A stretch of 64,000 nucleotides of DNA from Demequina pelophila. GTDB lineage: Bacteria; Actinomycetota; Actinomycetes; Actinomycetales; Demequinaceae. This document shows, one piece after another, positions 36,741 to 48,278 of the stretch; the stretch's first letter is position 1, and each line of letters starts with the position of its first letter. Below the pieces are notes generated by a model. It was not told the DNA's origin and ran no database searches. It was given only the letters and a program-made list of their open reading frames with translations. A program made the translations under genes and the position numbers. The stretch spans positions 62,001 to 126,000 of the forward strand of contig NZ_BBLY01000005.1 of assembly GCF_000971175.1 (NCBI RefSeq). Reading direction: 5' to 3'.

Positions 36741-38368
36741 ACCGTCTCCCTGTCGTCGCCGAGCGCCACCCGCGTCGCCATCGTCTCGAGGTCCGCCGCG
36801 GGGATGACGAGCGGCAGCGGCGGGTGCTGACCCAGCCCCTGCGAGGTGCGCGGCAGCAGCAGCCTGAAGCTCGCGCCCTTGCCCGGAAGACCCCACGCCT
36901 CGAGCCGGCCGCCATGCAGCTGCGCGTCCTCGCGCGCGATCGACAGGCCCAGCCCGGTGCCGCCCATCGTGCGGGCGCGCGCCGCGTCGGCGCGCCAGAA
37001 GCGGTCGAACACGCGCTCCGCCTGCTGCGGCGAGAAGCCGATCCCGTAGTCGCGGACCACCACGGCCACGGCACGCGCGTTCGAGGCCACCACCACGTCG
37101 ACGGGGCCGCCCTGCGCGTGCTCGATCGCGTTGGACAGGAGGTTGCGGACGATGCGCGCCACACGCGGGCGGTCGATCGACGCGACGTGGTCGCCCTCGC
37201 CGACCCACAGCCGCAGGGGCACGCCCGCGCCGCGCGCCGGCTCCGCCATGGCCTCGAGCTGGTCGCGCGCGACCTCCTGGAGCGACATGTCCTCGAACTC
37301 GAGCTGCGCGGCCCCGGCGTCGATGCGGGAGATCTCGAGCAGGTCCGCGAGCAGCGACTCGAAGCGGTCGATCTGCGTGTTGAGCAGCTCCGCCGACCGC
37401 GAGACGGCGGGCGGGAAGTCGCCGCGCGCGTCGTGCAGCACGTCGGAGGCCATGCGGATGGTGGTGAGCGGGGTGCGCAGCTCGTGGGAGACGTCGGAGA
37501 CGAAGCGGCGCTGCAGGCGCGACAGGTCCTCCATGCGGGTGATCTGGCGCTGCAGCGACTCCGCCATCTCGTTGAACGTGCGGGCCAGGGTGGCCATCTC
37601 GTCCTGCCCGCGCACCGTCATGCGCTCGGACAGGATGCCCTCCGCCAGGCGCGAGGCGACGCGCGCGGCCTGGCGCACCGGCCGCACGGTCTGGCGCGTC
37701 ACCTGCAGAGTGAGCAGCACGATGAGCACCATGAGCGCCACCGCGCCCAGGGCCAGCACGCGCTGGATGAGGCTGAGGGTCTCCTGCTCGTCCGCCAGGG
37801 AGTACACGAAGTACAGCTCGTACTCCCCCGCCACGCGGATGGTGAAGCTCGAGCCGACCACCACGCCCGGCTCGCCGGCCTCCGGCATCTCCACGAACTG
37901 CCACGGCTGCTGGACGCCCGACCGCACGGCCTCGCGCATGTCGGACGTGATGACGGTGACGAGCTCGGCCGACGTCACGGGCGTCGACAGCAGCACCCCG
38001 GAGGTGTTCGACGGGTCGCGCAGCAGCACCAGGCCGCGGGTGTTCCCGCCGAGCGTGCCCAGCCCGTCGAGCAGGTCGTACACGAGCTGCTGGAGGTCGC
38101 CGGGGGTCTCCGCGGTGGAGGCGTCGATGTTCTGCTGCGCGGTGGCCGCGTCACGCGCGGTCTCGCTCAGGATGCGATCGACGCGCGTCTGGACCAGGCC
38201 GTCACGGATGCCGTTGGTCACCACGGCGCCCAGCAGCGCGATGGCGACCACGCCCATGGTGAGCGTGGTGACCGACACCCGCAGGAGGATGGACCCGCGG
38301 AAGCCGCGCCACAGGCGCCGGGGCCGCGTCGCGACGTACCGCCAGACGGAGCGGGCGGAGGCCGTCAC
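36737..38368 (-). CDS. mtrB: Sensor histidine kinase MtrB
   Basis: 543 residues from GTG 38368, which overlaps the mtrA stop (GTGA). A longer frame exists but would overlap mtrA. Two membrane helices (about 27-50 and 195-217) flank an extracytoplasmic sensor domain. HAMP (about 218-270), the H-box FVSDVSHELRTPLTTIR and the ATPase boxes (NLLSNAIEHA, DYGIGFSP, GGTGLGLSIAREDAQLHGG) follow. It phosphorylates MtrA and couples cell-wall, division and osmotic cues. Confidence 0.96.
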   Translation of the reverse strand: MTASARSVWRYVATRPRRLWRGFRGSILLRVSVTTLTMGVVAIALLGAVVTNGIRDGLVQTRVDRILSETARDAATAQQNIDASTAETPGDLQQLVYDLLDGLGTLGGNTRGLVLLRDPSNTSGVLLSTPVTSAELVTVITSDMREAVRSGVQQPWQFVEMPEAGEPGVVVGSSFTIRVAGEYELYFVYSLADEQETLSLIQRVLALGAVALMVLIVLLTLQVTRQTVRPVRQAARVASRLAEGILSERMTVRGQDEMATLARTFNEMAESLQRQITRMEDLSRLQRRFVSDVSHELRTPLTTIRMASDVLHDARGDFPPAVSRSAELLNTQIDRFESLLADLLEISRIDAGAAQLEFEDMSLQEVARDQLEAMAEPARGAGVPLRLWVGEGDHVASIDRPRVARIVRNLLSNAIEHAQGGPVDVVVASNARAVAVVVRDYGIGFSPQQAERVFDRFWRADAARARTMGGTGLGLSIAREDAQLHGGRLEAWGLPGKGASFRLLLPRTSQGLGQHPPLPLVIPAADLETMATRVALGDDRETV

Positions 38369-39048
38369 GACCCGGCGCCACCCGCCTTGTACCCCACGCC
38401 GCGGACGGTGACGATGATCTCCGGGTTCTCCGGGTCCTTCTCGACCTTCGCGCGCAGGCGCTGGATGTGCACGTTGACCAGCCGCGTGTCCGCGGCGTGG
38501 CGGTAGCCCCACACGTCCTCGAGCAGCACCTCGCGGCTGAACACCTGGCCCGGCGCGCGGGCGAGGGTGACGAGCACGTCGAACTCGAGCGGGGTGAGCG
38601 GGATGACCTCGCCGTTGCGCGTGACGCGGTGGCCGGTGACGTCGATCTCGATGTCCGCGACCCGCACCACCGCGGGCGTCGCGTTGTCGTTGCGGCGCAG
38701 GCGGGCCCGCACGCGCGCGATGAGCTCGCGCGGCTTGAACGGCTTGGGGATGTAGTCGTCGGCACCGGACTCGAGTCCCAGCACCACGTCGACCGTGTCC
38801 GACTTCGCGGTGAGCATGATGATGGGCACGCCCGACTCCGCGCGGATCTCCCGGCAGATGTCGATCCCGGAACGCCCGGGCAGCATGAGGTCGAGCAGGA
38901 TCACGTCCGGCTGGGAGGAGCGGAACGCCGCCGCCGCCTCGTCGCCGTGATCGCAGAACACCGTCTCGAATCCGTCCCCGCGCAGCACGATGCCGAGCAT
39001 CTCCGCCACCGCCGGGTCATCGTCGACCACCAGGATCTTCGCTGTCAT
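38365..39048 (-). CDS. mtrA: Response regulator MtrA (OmpR family)
   Basis: 227 residues. The receiver domain (1-120) has the phospho-acceptor Asp53 in ILLDLMLPGRSG and KPFKPRELIARVRA. The winged-helix domain (about 130-225) has EVLLEDVWGYRHAADTRLVNVHIQRLRAKVEKDPENPEIIVTVRGVGYK, a nearly invariant MtrA recognition helix. It regulates peptidoglycan hydrolases, rpf and division genes in relatives. GGGGGC precedes the ATG. Confidence 0.97.
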   Translation of the reverse strand: MTAKILVVDDDPAVAEMLGIVLRGDGFETVFCDHGDEAAAAFRSSQPDVILLDLMLPGRSGIDICREIRAESGVPIIMLTAKSDTVDVVLGLESGADDYIPKPFKPRELIARVRARLRRNDNATPAVVRVADIEIDVTGHRVTRNGEVIPLTPLEFDVLVTLARAPGQVFSREVLLEDVWGYRHAADTRLVNVHIQRLRAKVEKDPENPEIIVTVRGVGYKAGGAGS

Positions 39049-39128
39049 GCCCCCAATTTACTTGTCTCGCCCGCTCACCCCGGACAGGCTCTCTGGCAGG
39101 ATGGGGCGCGTCTGAGGGGAGGGCTTCG

Positions 39129-40271
39129 ATGACGGAGCGCGACGACACCGCATGGGCGGCGCCAGGCGGCGCCCCGACACCCCCGTCCGGGGCCGTGTGG
39201 GGCCCCGTGCCAGGGACGTCATGGAGCCCCGCACCCGGCCCCGAGGCCCCGGGTCCCTCTCCCGCGGGCCCGGCCCCCGCATCGTCCCCCGGGCCGATGC
39301 ACGGCGCGCCCCCGCCCGCCCCCTCCTTCGCGTCGTGGCAGCCGGGCATCCTGCCGTTGCGGCCGCTCACGTTCGGCGACTACCTCGCCGCGCCGTTCAA
39401 GGCGATGCGCGCGAACCGGTCGGTGGTGCTCGGCGGGCCGCTGCTGCTCACGCTCGTGTCCGTCATCGCGACGACCGGCGCGATGTGGCTGCTGTTCACC
39501 GAGCCGTCGCTCGGGCTCGTCGATCCGGCCTCGCAGGCCACCTCGATCCGCGCGGAGACGGTCCTCGTCGCGATCGTCGCCGTCGTGTCGTGGCTGCTCG
39601 CGGACGTGTTCTCCTCCGCGATCGTCGCCCCCGGGGTGGGGCGTGCGGTGCTGGGCGAGCGCATCACGCTCGGCGACGCGTGGCGCGCGGTGCGCCCGCG
39701 CATCGGCGCCCTGCTGCTGCTCTACGTGCTGGTCGCGCTGGCCGCGGCGGCGCTCGTCGCGGTGGTCCTGGCCCCCCTGCTGCTGGCCTTCGCGGGAGAC
39801 GATGCGGCGGCCGGCCTGGGCCTGAGCCTCACCGTCGTGCTCGCGATCGGCTCCGTGATCCCCGCGCTGGCCGTGAGCGTGGTCGCGGGACTCGCGCGGC
39901 CGGTGATCGTGCTCGAGCGGCGCGGCGCGGTCGCGGCGCTGCGGCGCGCGACCTCGCTCATCCGCGGCCGCTTCTGGTTCTCCGTGCTGGTGCTGGTCGT
40001 GGCGGGCCTCATCATCGGGCTCGTGTCCGGCGTGCTCCAGCAGGTGGGCTCGCTGGTCGCCTTCGCCGCGATGTTCGCCCTGCCCGAGGCGGTGTGGCTG
40101 CAGGGGATCCTGTTCGCGCTCGGCATCGGGCTCAGCCTGGTGATCTCCTACGTGCTCACGTACTCCTACATGGGCGGCATCTTCGCGCTCATGATGATCG
40201 ACATGCGCATCCGGCATGAGGGCTTCGACCTCGAGCTGGCGCGCACGGCCGAGGCGCGGCGCGCGCGGTGA
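39129..40271 (+). CDS. Membrane protein, glycerophosphodiesterase-type membrane domain
   Basis: 380 residues. A 75-residue Pro/Gly/Ala-rich cytoplasmic head (with a GCATCGTCCCCC motif at 39279) leads to LRPLTFGDYLAAPFKAMRANRSVVLGGPLLL. Six or so membrane helices follow. The pattern (PLTFGDIL... and a terminal MGGIFALMMIDMRIRHEGFDLEL) is typical of actinobacterial proteins annotated as having a GDPD-like membrane domain, without the catalytic domain. The stop overlaps the next GTG (GTGA). It is probably the first gene of a five-gene operon. Confidence 0.8.
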   Translation: MTERDDTAWAAPGGAPTPPSGAVWGPVPGTSWSPAPGPEAPGPSPAGPAPASSPGPMHGAPPPAPSFASWQPGILPLRPLTFGDYLAAPFKAMRANRSVVLGGPLLLTLVSVIATTGAMWLLFTEPSLGLVDPASQATSIRAETVLVAIVAVVSWLLADVFSSAIVAPGVGRAVLGERITLGDAWRAVRPRIGALLLLYVLVALAAAALVAVVLAPLLLAFAGDDAAAGLGLSLTVVLAIGSVIPALAVSVVAGLARPVIVLERRGAVAALRRATSLIRGRFWFSVLVLVVAGLIIGLVSGVLQQVGSLVAFAAMFALPEAVWLQGILFALGIGLSLVISYVLTYSYMGGIFALMMIDMRIRHEGFDLELARTAEARRAR

Positions 40272-40882
40272 TCGCGTCCGTCCCGGTGACTCCCGACGCG
40301 GACACCGCGCGCGAGTGGGCCGAGCGCGAGCTGAGCGACTCCGCGTACACCGAGGCCGGGCGGTCGTGGCTGCTGCAGATCCTCGACTGGGTGGGGCGGC
40401 TGTTCGACTCGCTCGCGGGCGGGGTGCGCGACGCGACCGGGACCGCGGGTGCCCTCGTGGTGGCGCTCGTCGTGGCGGGGGCCGTGATCGTGATCGTCGT
40501 GCTGACGCTGCGGACCGTGCGCCGGTCTCGGCGGGCGGCGGGTGCGGGCGCGGTGCTCGACGACGTGCGCTCCGTGCGCGACCTCGAGGCCGCGGCGGAC
40601 GCGGCGGCGGCGCGCGGCGACTGGCGCGCCGCCACCTTGGATCGCTTCCGCGCGCTGGTGCGCCGCCTGGCCGAGGCGGGCGCGCTGGACCTCACGCCCG
40701 GCATGACCGCGCACGAGGCGGCCGCGCGGGCGGGGGCCGCCCGGCCCGGGCTCGCCGCGCGGCTGGCGACCGACGCGGACGCGTTCGACGGGCTGCGCTA
40801 CGGCCACCGCGAGGCGCGCGAGGCCGACCACGCGCATGTGGCGCGGACGCTCGCCGAGGCGTTCGGGGTGCGGGTGCGATGA
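40268..40882 (+). CDS. DUF4129-domain membrane protein
   Basis: 204 residues: a short extracytoplasmic segment (WAERELSDSAYTEAGRSWLLQILDWVGRLF), one membrane helix (about 60-82), then a cytoplasmic DUF4129 domain (about 105-200, GDWRAATLDRFRALVRRLAEAGALDLTPGMTAHEAA). DUF4129 domains occur with MoxR/DUF58/transglutaminase genes, as here. The function is unknown. It is coupled to both neighbours by stop/start overlaps. Confidence 0.85.
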   Translation: MIASVPVTPDADTAREWAERELSDSAYTEAGRSWLLQILDWVGRLFDSLAGGVRDATGTAGALVVALVVAGAVIVIVVLTLRTVRRSRRAAGAGAVLDDVRSVRDLEAAADAAAARGDWRAATLDRFRALVRRLAEAGALDLTPGMTAHEAAARAGAARPGLAARLATDADAFDGLRYGHREAREADHAHVARTLAEAFGVRVR

Positions 40883-42080
40883 CGGCCGTCACGGAGGGCT
40901 TCACGACCGCGCCCCGCGCGGCGTCCGCGCGTGCGGCCGCGCGCCGGGGGCGCTGGGGCATCGTGGTCATCGTGCTGATCGCGGTGCTCGTCGCCGTGGT
41001 CGTCGCGACCACCCGGGCACCGGACTCCACCCCCATGTCCACCACGGGCACCACGCCCGCGGGCGCGCGCGCCGTCGCCCAGGTCCTGCGCGACCAGGGC
41101 GTGGACGTGCGCCAGGTCGCGTGGCTCGCGGACGCACGCATCGCGTCGCCGGAGACCACCACGCTCGTGCTCGTCGACCCGTCGACGCTGGGCCCGGCAC
41201 AGGTCGCCTCGATCGCGCGCTACCCGGGCGACGTGGTGCTGCTGGGGTCCGTCGGCTCCGTGGCCCCGGCCCTGGGCCTCGCGGTCGAGGACGTGCCCGT
41301 GCCGGTGGCCGGGCTCGCGCGCCCGGCCTGCGCGGACCCCGACGCCCAGGCCGCCGGGCAGGTGAGGGTCCAGGGCTGGGGCCTGCGCGCGGTGGACGAT
41401 GCGGCGGTGGACGATGCGCCGCTCACCTGCTTCGCGCTCGCCGACGGGGCGGCGGCGTTCGCCCGTGCCGAGGCCGACGGCCGCACCGTCACCGCGATCG
41501 CGTCCGCGGACCTGGTCACCAACGGCGAGCTCGACCAGCTGGGCCACGCCGCGCTCGCGCTCAGGACCCTGGGCCGGCACCCGCAGGTGGTCTGGTACCT
41601 GGGCGACATCTTCGACGACACGACGCTCACCACCGGCGACTCCGGCGCGGCGGCCATCGAGGCCCGGCCCGACTTCCTGCCGCCCGGCACCGGCTCCGCG
41701 CTCTACGCGCTCGCCCTCGCCGTGGGCGTGGTCGCGCTGTGGCGCGGGCGCCGCTTCGGCGCCCTCGTGCGCGAGCCGCTGCCGGTCGTGGTGCGCGCGT
41801 CCGAGGCGACGCGCGGCCGCGCCCGCCTGTACCGGAGCATCGGCGCCCGCGGCCGCGCCACCGCGGCCCTGCGCGGGACCGCCGCCCTGCGGATGGGACG
41901 CCGCCTGGGCGTCGCCCGCGGCTCCGGTCGGGACGCGCTCGTCGCCGCCATCCACCGCGCGACCGGCCGGCCCGCCGGCGAGGTCGCGGCCCTGCTGTAC
42001 GGTCCCGTCCCGCCGACGGATGCCCAGATGATGACGCTCGTCGCCCAGATCGACGCGCTGGAGAAGGAGGTCCACCGACC

Positions 42081-42084
<4 letters not shown>
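40879..42084 (+). CDS. DUF4350-domain membrane protein
   Basis: 401 residues. A membrane helix (about 25-45) is followed by a DUF4350 domain (about 50-230, MSTTGTTPAGARAVAQVLRDQGVDV, LVDPSTLGPAQ) and a second helix (about 275-290). The C-terminal cytoplasmic part ends EVAALLYGPVPPTDAQMMTLVAQIDALEKEV. The segment AVDDAAVDDAP is encoded by a 15-bp tandem repeat holding two GGACGATGC copies (41394, 41409). It is usually found just before moxR, as here. Confidence 0.85.
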
Positions 42085-43232
<1,148 letters not shown>

Positions 43233-43233
43233 C

Positions 43234-44523
43234 ATGTACCTCACCGGCTGGACCGCGCTGCTCGCCGCTCTCGGGGCCGTCCCCGCGGCGGCGCTCGAGT
43301 CGCGCGCGGCCGCGTGGCTGTGGGTGCTCGGGACGCTCGCGCTGGCCGGGCTGGACGCGTGGATGGCGCCGTCCGTGCGGTCGCTCGGGGTGCGGCGCGA
43401 GCCGCCGGAGTCGGTGCGGCTGGGCGAGTCCGCCGCGAGCACGCTCGTGGCCGCCAATCTGGGACGCCGGACGCTGCGCGGGGCGGTGCGGGACGCGTGG
43501 CCGCCGTCCGTGGGCGCGACCCAGGCGCGGCACCCCGTGGCGCTCGGGCCGGGCGAGTCCGTGCGACTGCGGACCGCGCTGCGCCCCACCCGTCGCGGCG
43601 ACCTGACGGCCGGGGCCGTGACCGTGCGGCTGGCCGGTCCGTTGCGGCTCGCGGGGCGCCAGCGCTCCTTCGCGGTGCCGGCGCGCGTGCGGGTGCTGCC
43701 GGAGTTCGCGTCGCGTCGCCACCTGCCGGCGCGGCTCGCGCGGTTGCGGGAGCTCGATGGGCGGTCCTCGGTGCTGCTCAAGGGCGCCGGGTCCGAGTTC
43801 GACTCGATGCGCGAGTACGTGCCCGGCGACGACGTGCGGACCATCGACTGGCGCTCGACCGCGCGCCGGGGCGACGTGATCGTGCGCACCTATCGGCCCG
43901 AGCGGGACCGGCGGATCGTCGTGGTGGTCGACACCTCGCGGCTGTCGGCGACGCGCGTGGCGGACGCCCCGCGGCTCGACGCGTCGATCGAGGCGGCGCT
44001 GCTGCTGTCGGCACTGGCCGCGCATGCCGGCGACCGGGTGCAGGCGACCGCGTGGGACCGGGTGGAGCGCGCGCGGGCGGCCGCGCCCGGCACCCGGATC
44101 GTCCACCAGCTGGCCGATGCGGTGGCCGCCGTCGAGCCGTCGCTGCTGGAGCCGGACTGGCCGGGGCTGGTCCGACTGCTGCAGGGCCGGGTGTCCCAGC
44201 GGTCGCTGGTGGTGCTGCTCACCACGGTGGACACGGGCGCGGCGGACTCCGGGCTCATCGACGCGGTGGGCGCGCTCGCGGCCCGGCACCTCGTGCTGGT
44301 CGCGTCCGTGGAGGATCCGGAGCTCGCCTCGCTCGAGCGCGGCCGGGCGGACGCGGACGCGCACTACGAGGCCGGCGCCGCCGCCCGCGCGTCGCTCGAG
44401 CGCGAGGCGGTCGCCGGGATGCTGCGGAGGCTGGGCGCGGAGGTGGTGCTCGCGGGCCCCGACGAGCTCGCGCCCGCCGTCGCCGACCGGTACCTGGCGC
44501 TCAAGACGGCCGGGCGGCTGTAG
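43234..44523 (+). CDS. DUF58-domain protein, MoxR partner
   Basis: 429 residues. Two N-terminal hydrophobic helices (about 3-45) and a beta-rich region precede the DUF58 core (about 175-260) with FDSMREYVPGDDVRTIDWRSTARRGDVIVRTY, then a VWA-like region starting RRIVVVVDTSRLSA, which carries a partial MIDAS. It follows moxR by 1 nt. MoxR/DUF58 pairs are thought to mature or regulate membrane complexes. The substrate is not known. Confidence 0.9.
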   Translation: MYLTGWTALLAALGAVPAAALESRAAAWLWVLGTLALAGLDAWMAPSVRSLGVRREPPESVRLGESAASTLVAANLGRRTLRGAVRDAWPPSVGATQARHPVALGPGESVRLRTALRPTRRGDLTAGAVTVRLAGPLRLAGRQRSFAVPARVRVLPEFASRRHLPARLARLRELDGRSSVLLKGAGSEFDSMREYVPGDDVRTIDWRSTARRGDVIVRTYRPERDRRIVVVVDTSRLSATRVADAPRLDASIEAALLLSALAAHAGDRVQATAWDRVERARAAAPGTRIVHQLADAVAAVEPSLLEPDWPGLVRLLQGRVSQRSLVVLLTTVDTGAADSGLIDAVGALAARHLVLVASVEDPELASLERGRADADAHYEAGAAARASLEREAVAGMLRRLGAEVVLAGPDELAPAVADRYLALKTAGRL

Positions 44524-44620
44524 CGCGGCCGAGGCGCAGCGCGGGCGCACCTCACCCCCGGCCAAAGTGCATGAATTCGGCTAGCGCGCCGCCACCACAC
44601 CCGGTGCCCGGCGGGCCGAA

Positions 44621-44683
44621 GCGACAAAGGTCTACCCCTCACGCGCAGCCACCTCGAGAAAGCGACCACGATCTACCCATTCC
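44621..44683 (-). repeat. 63-bp two-half-site element, copy 2
   Basis: On the minus strand: left half TGGGTAGATCGTGGTCGC, a 23-nt spacer with CTGCGCG, and right half GGGGTAGACCTTTGTCGC, which is identical to copy 1 at 12390-12407. It lies in the 209-nt gap between the 3' ends of the DUF58 gene and the SpoIIM-like gene, so no annotated start lies downstream. A TAGCCG box followed 5 nt later by ATG and six codons (minus strand, about 44555-44583) is a weak echo of the hisN arrangement. Nothing else is seen in the gap. Confidence 0.7.
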
Positions 44684-44732
44684 GTGAGTGGCGGCGGGGC
44701 GCGGGGCCGGGCGGGGCCGGACAGTGCGGGGG

Positions 44733-45713
44733 CTACGCCGCGACGGCCTCCACGTCCGTGGCGAAGTCCTCGACATCGCCCGCCGTCGAGCCGCGCCCCA
44801 GCCCGAACAGCGCGATCCAGAACGCGGCGCACGCGAGCGCGCCGATGACGATCTTGAGCCACCACCACATGGACGAGCCGGTGATGTAGCCCTCGATGAG
44901 GCCGGAGGCGAACAGCACGCCCGCGAGGCCCAGGGCGACGCCGATCGCGGCCCGCGCCTCCTCGGCGAGCGCGCGGCCTCGCGGCCGCGGTCCCGGCACC
45001 AGCAGCGTCCAGCACAGCCGCAGGCCGGTGCCGGCGGCCACGAACACCGCCGACAGCTCGAGCAGCCCGTGCGGGGTGATGAGCTGGAAGAAGACGTCGA
45101 GCGCGTCGTGCTCGGCCATCACCGCGCCCGCCACGCCCAGCTGCAGCACGGTGTTGTACATGAGGAACAGCGGATACAGCCCGGTGATCCCGAACACGAT
45201 GCATTGCGCCGCGATCCACGCGTTGTTGGTCCACACCAGCGCCGCGAAGGAGGTCGACTCGTACTCGGTGTAGTAGCGCGCGAACTCCTCGTCCGCGAGC
45301 GCCTGACGCTCCTCGGGGGTGCCGATCAGCGCGAGCGCCTCGGGGTGCGTCGCGGTCCACCAGCCGGAGATCGCGGCGAGCACCAGCACCGCGATCGTCA
45401 CGCCGAGTCCCCACCACCGCACGCGGTGCAGCGCCGCGGGCAGCCCGACGCGCAGGTAGCGCCCGAACGACCGAGTCGACGACACGCGGGCGCCGGTGAG
45501 CCACACCCTCCCGTCCGCGAGCAGCACCGACAGCCGCGACACCAGCGTGGGCTCGGGGGCCGCGGAGCGGACGGCCGCCAGGTCCGCGGCGGTGGCCTGG
45601 TAGAGCCGGGCGAGCTCGTCGGCCTCCGCCCCGGTGAGGCGGCGCGACCGCGTCAACTGCCGCAGGCGCTCCCATCGGCCCTGCCGTGCGGCACTGAAGG
45701 CGTCGATGTCCAC
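44733..45713 (-). CDS. Stage II sporulation protein M-like (SpoIIM/DUF95) membrane protein
   Basis: 326 residues from GTG 45713 (VDIDAFSAARQGRWERLRQL). A cytoplasmic helical head (1-95) is followed by five or six membrane helices. SFAALVWTNNAWIAAQCIVFGITGLYPLFLMYNTVLQLG and LITPHGLLELSAVFVAAGTG are the family core. Non-sporulating actinobacteria carry it beside RDD and MoxR/DUF58 genes, as here. The role is unknown, possibly a membrane-remodelling or transport component. The frame continues upstream but would run into the divergent RDD gene. Confidence 0.85.
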   Translation of the reverse strand: MDIDAFSAARQGRWERLRQLTRSRRLTGAEADELARLYQATAADLAAVRSAAPEPTLVSRLSVLLADGRVWLTGARVSSTRSFGRYLRVGLPAALHRVRWWGLGVTIAVLVLAAISGWWTATHPEALALIGTPEERQALADEEFARYYTEYESTSFAALVWTNNAWIAAQCIVFGITGLYPLFLMYNTVLQLGVAGAVMAEHDALDVFFQLITPHGLLELSAVFVAAGTGLRLCWTLLVPGPRPRGRALAEEARAAIGVALGLAGVLFASGLIEGYITGSSMWWWLKIVIGALACAAFWIALFGLGRGSTAGDVEDFATDVEAVAA

Positions 45714-45756
45714 GCCGCTACGATGCCACAGACGGGGTCGTACGAGGGAGGTGGCC

Positions 45757-46581
45757 ATGACCGACGAGGACGACATCCTCATCGGCGAGGGCGTGGTGCT
45801 CGACTCCTCCGCCGCGCCGGTGACCCTCCGGGTGCTCTCCGGCGCCATCGACATGCTCGCGCTGCTGGCCGTCTTCGTCGTCGGGGTGTGGGCCTTCGGC
45901 GACCTGGCCAATGCGCTCACCGACGCGTGGGCGCGCGCCATCGGCACCGCCTGGCTGGTGCTCGCGCTCGTGGTCGCGCCCGCCACCCTCGAGACCTTCA
46001 CCCGCGGCCGCTCGCTGGGCCGGCTGGCCGTGGGGCTGCGCATCGTCCGCGACGACGGCGGCCCGGTGGGCGCCCGGCACGCGTTCCTGCGCGCGATGGC
46101 GGGAGTGCTCGAGATCTTCGCGACGTTCGGCATGCTCGCGGCGACCGTGTCGACGCTGGGCGCCCGCGGCAAGCGCATCGGCGATCACCTGGCCGGCACC
46201 TACGCGATGCGCGTGCGCGGCGCGCGCCGCACCCTGCCGCCGGTGGCGATGCCGCCCGAACTCGCGTCCTGGGCGCGCACGGTGGACGTCACCCGCCTGC
46301 CGGACGGGCTCGCGCTCACGGCCCGCATGTTCCTCGCGCGGGCCCCGCACATGCACGCGCCGTCGCGCGCGCGGGTGGGCACGAGCCTCGACGCGCGGCT
46401 GCGCACGCACGTCTCGCCCGCGCCGCCCGAGGGGACGCACCCGGAGGCCTTCATCGCCGCGGTGCTCGCCGAGCGAGGCTCCCGCGAGACGCGCCTCGAG
46501 ACCGCGCGGGTCGAGCGCGCCTATCGCGAGTCGGCGCGCCTGCGGGCGCTCCCCTACGGCGTCCCGGACGCCGAGAACTGA
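45757..46581 (+). CDS. RDD-family membrane protein
   Basis: 274 residues. The RDD domain (about 18-150) has two or three membrane helices with TLRVLSGAIDMLALLAVF, RSLGRLAVGLRIVRDDGGPVGARHAFLRA and GKRIGDHLAGT. A soluble C-terminal region (about 160-274) is rich in Arg/Ala. GGGAGGTGGCC precedes the ATG. It is divergent from the SpoIIM-like gene and convergent with ahcY. The function is unknown; some RDD proteins act as transporters. Confidence 0.87.
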   Translation: MTDEDDILIGEGVVLDSSAAPVTLRVLSGAIDMLALLAVFVVGVWAFGDLANALTDAWARAIGTAWLVLALVVAPATLETFTRGRSLGRLAVGLRIVRDDGGPVGARHAFLRAMAGVLEIFATFGMLAATVSTLGARGKRIGDHLAGTYAMRVRGARRTLPPVAMPPELASWARTVDVTRLPDGLALTARMFLARAPHMHAPSRARVGTSLDARLRTHVSPAPPEGTHPEAFIAAVLAERGSRETRLETARVERAYRESARLRALPYGVPDAEN

Positions 46582-46648
46582 CGGCGCCCGCGCCGGCCGC
46601 CACGGGCCGGTGCCCGCGGCGCCACCCCGCCCGGCGCATCGTCCCCGG

Positions 46649-48088
<1,440 letters not shown>

Positions 48089-48181
48089 GGGTTCCTCCGA
48101 TGCTCCGCCCGGGCCCCGGGCACGGTCGATCATTGTGTCACCGTCGAGGGCGTCGCGCCCCGGACCCCGCCCCGAGTGCCT

Positions 48182-48278
48182 GGACACTCCGCACGGATTC
48201 CCGGGCGACGCGCCGACGGTTCAGGCCGATGCGGTGCTCCCGCCCGGCGTGTCGGGCCCCGTTCCGTGCGGAGTGTCC
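48182..48278. repeat. Perfect 16-bp inverted repeat upstream of ahcY
   Basis: GGACACTCCGCACGGA (48182-48197) and TCCGTGCGGAGTGTCC (48263-48278) are exact reverse complements, 65 nt apart. One arm lies in the ahcY leader region, the other in the last codons of the cation-efflux gene. No third copy was noticed. Confidence 0.75.

Noticed and set aside
46582..46648. Terminator between RDD and ahcY genes
   Set aside because: The GC-rich arms pair only imperfectly with several bulges, and there is no T-tract, so it was not listed.
48089..48220. SAH riboswitch upstream of ahcY
   Set aside because: No segment resembling the conserved SAH aptamer core is visible. The region's only structure is half of the 16-bp inverted repeat.
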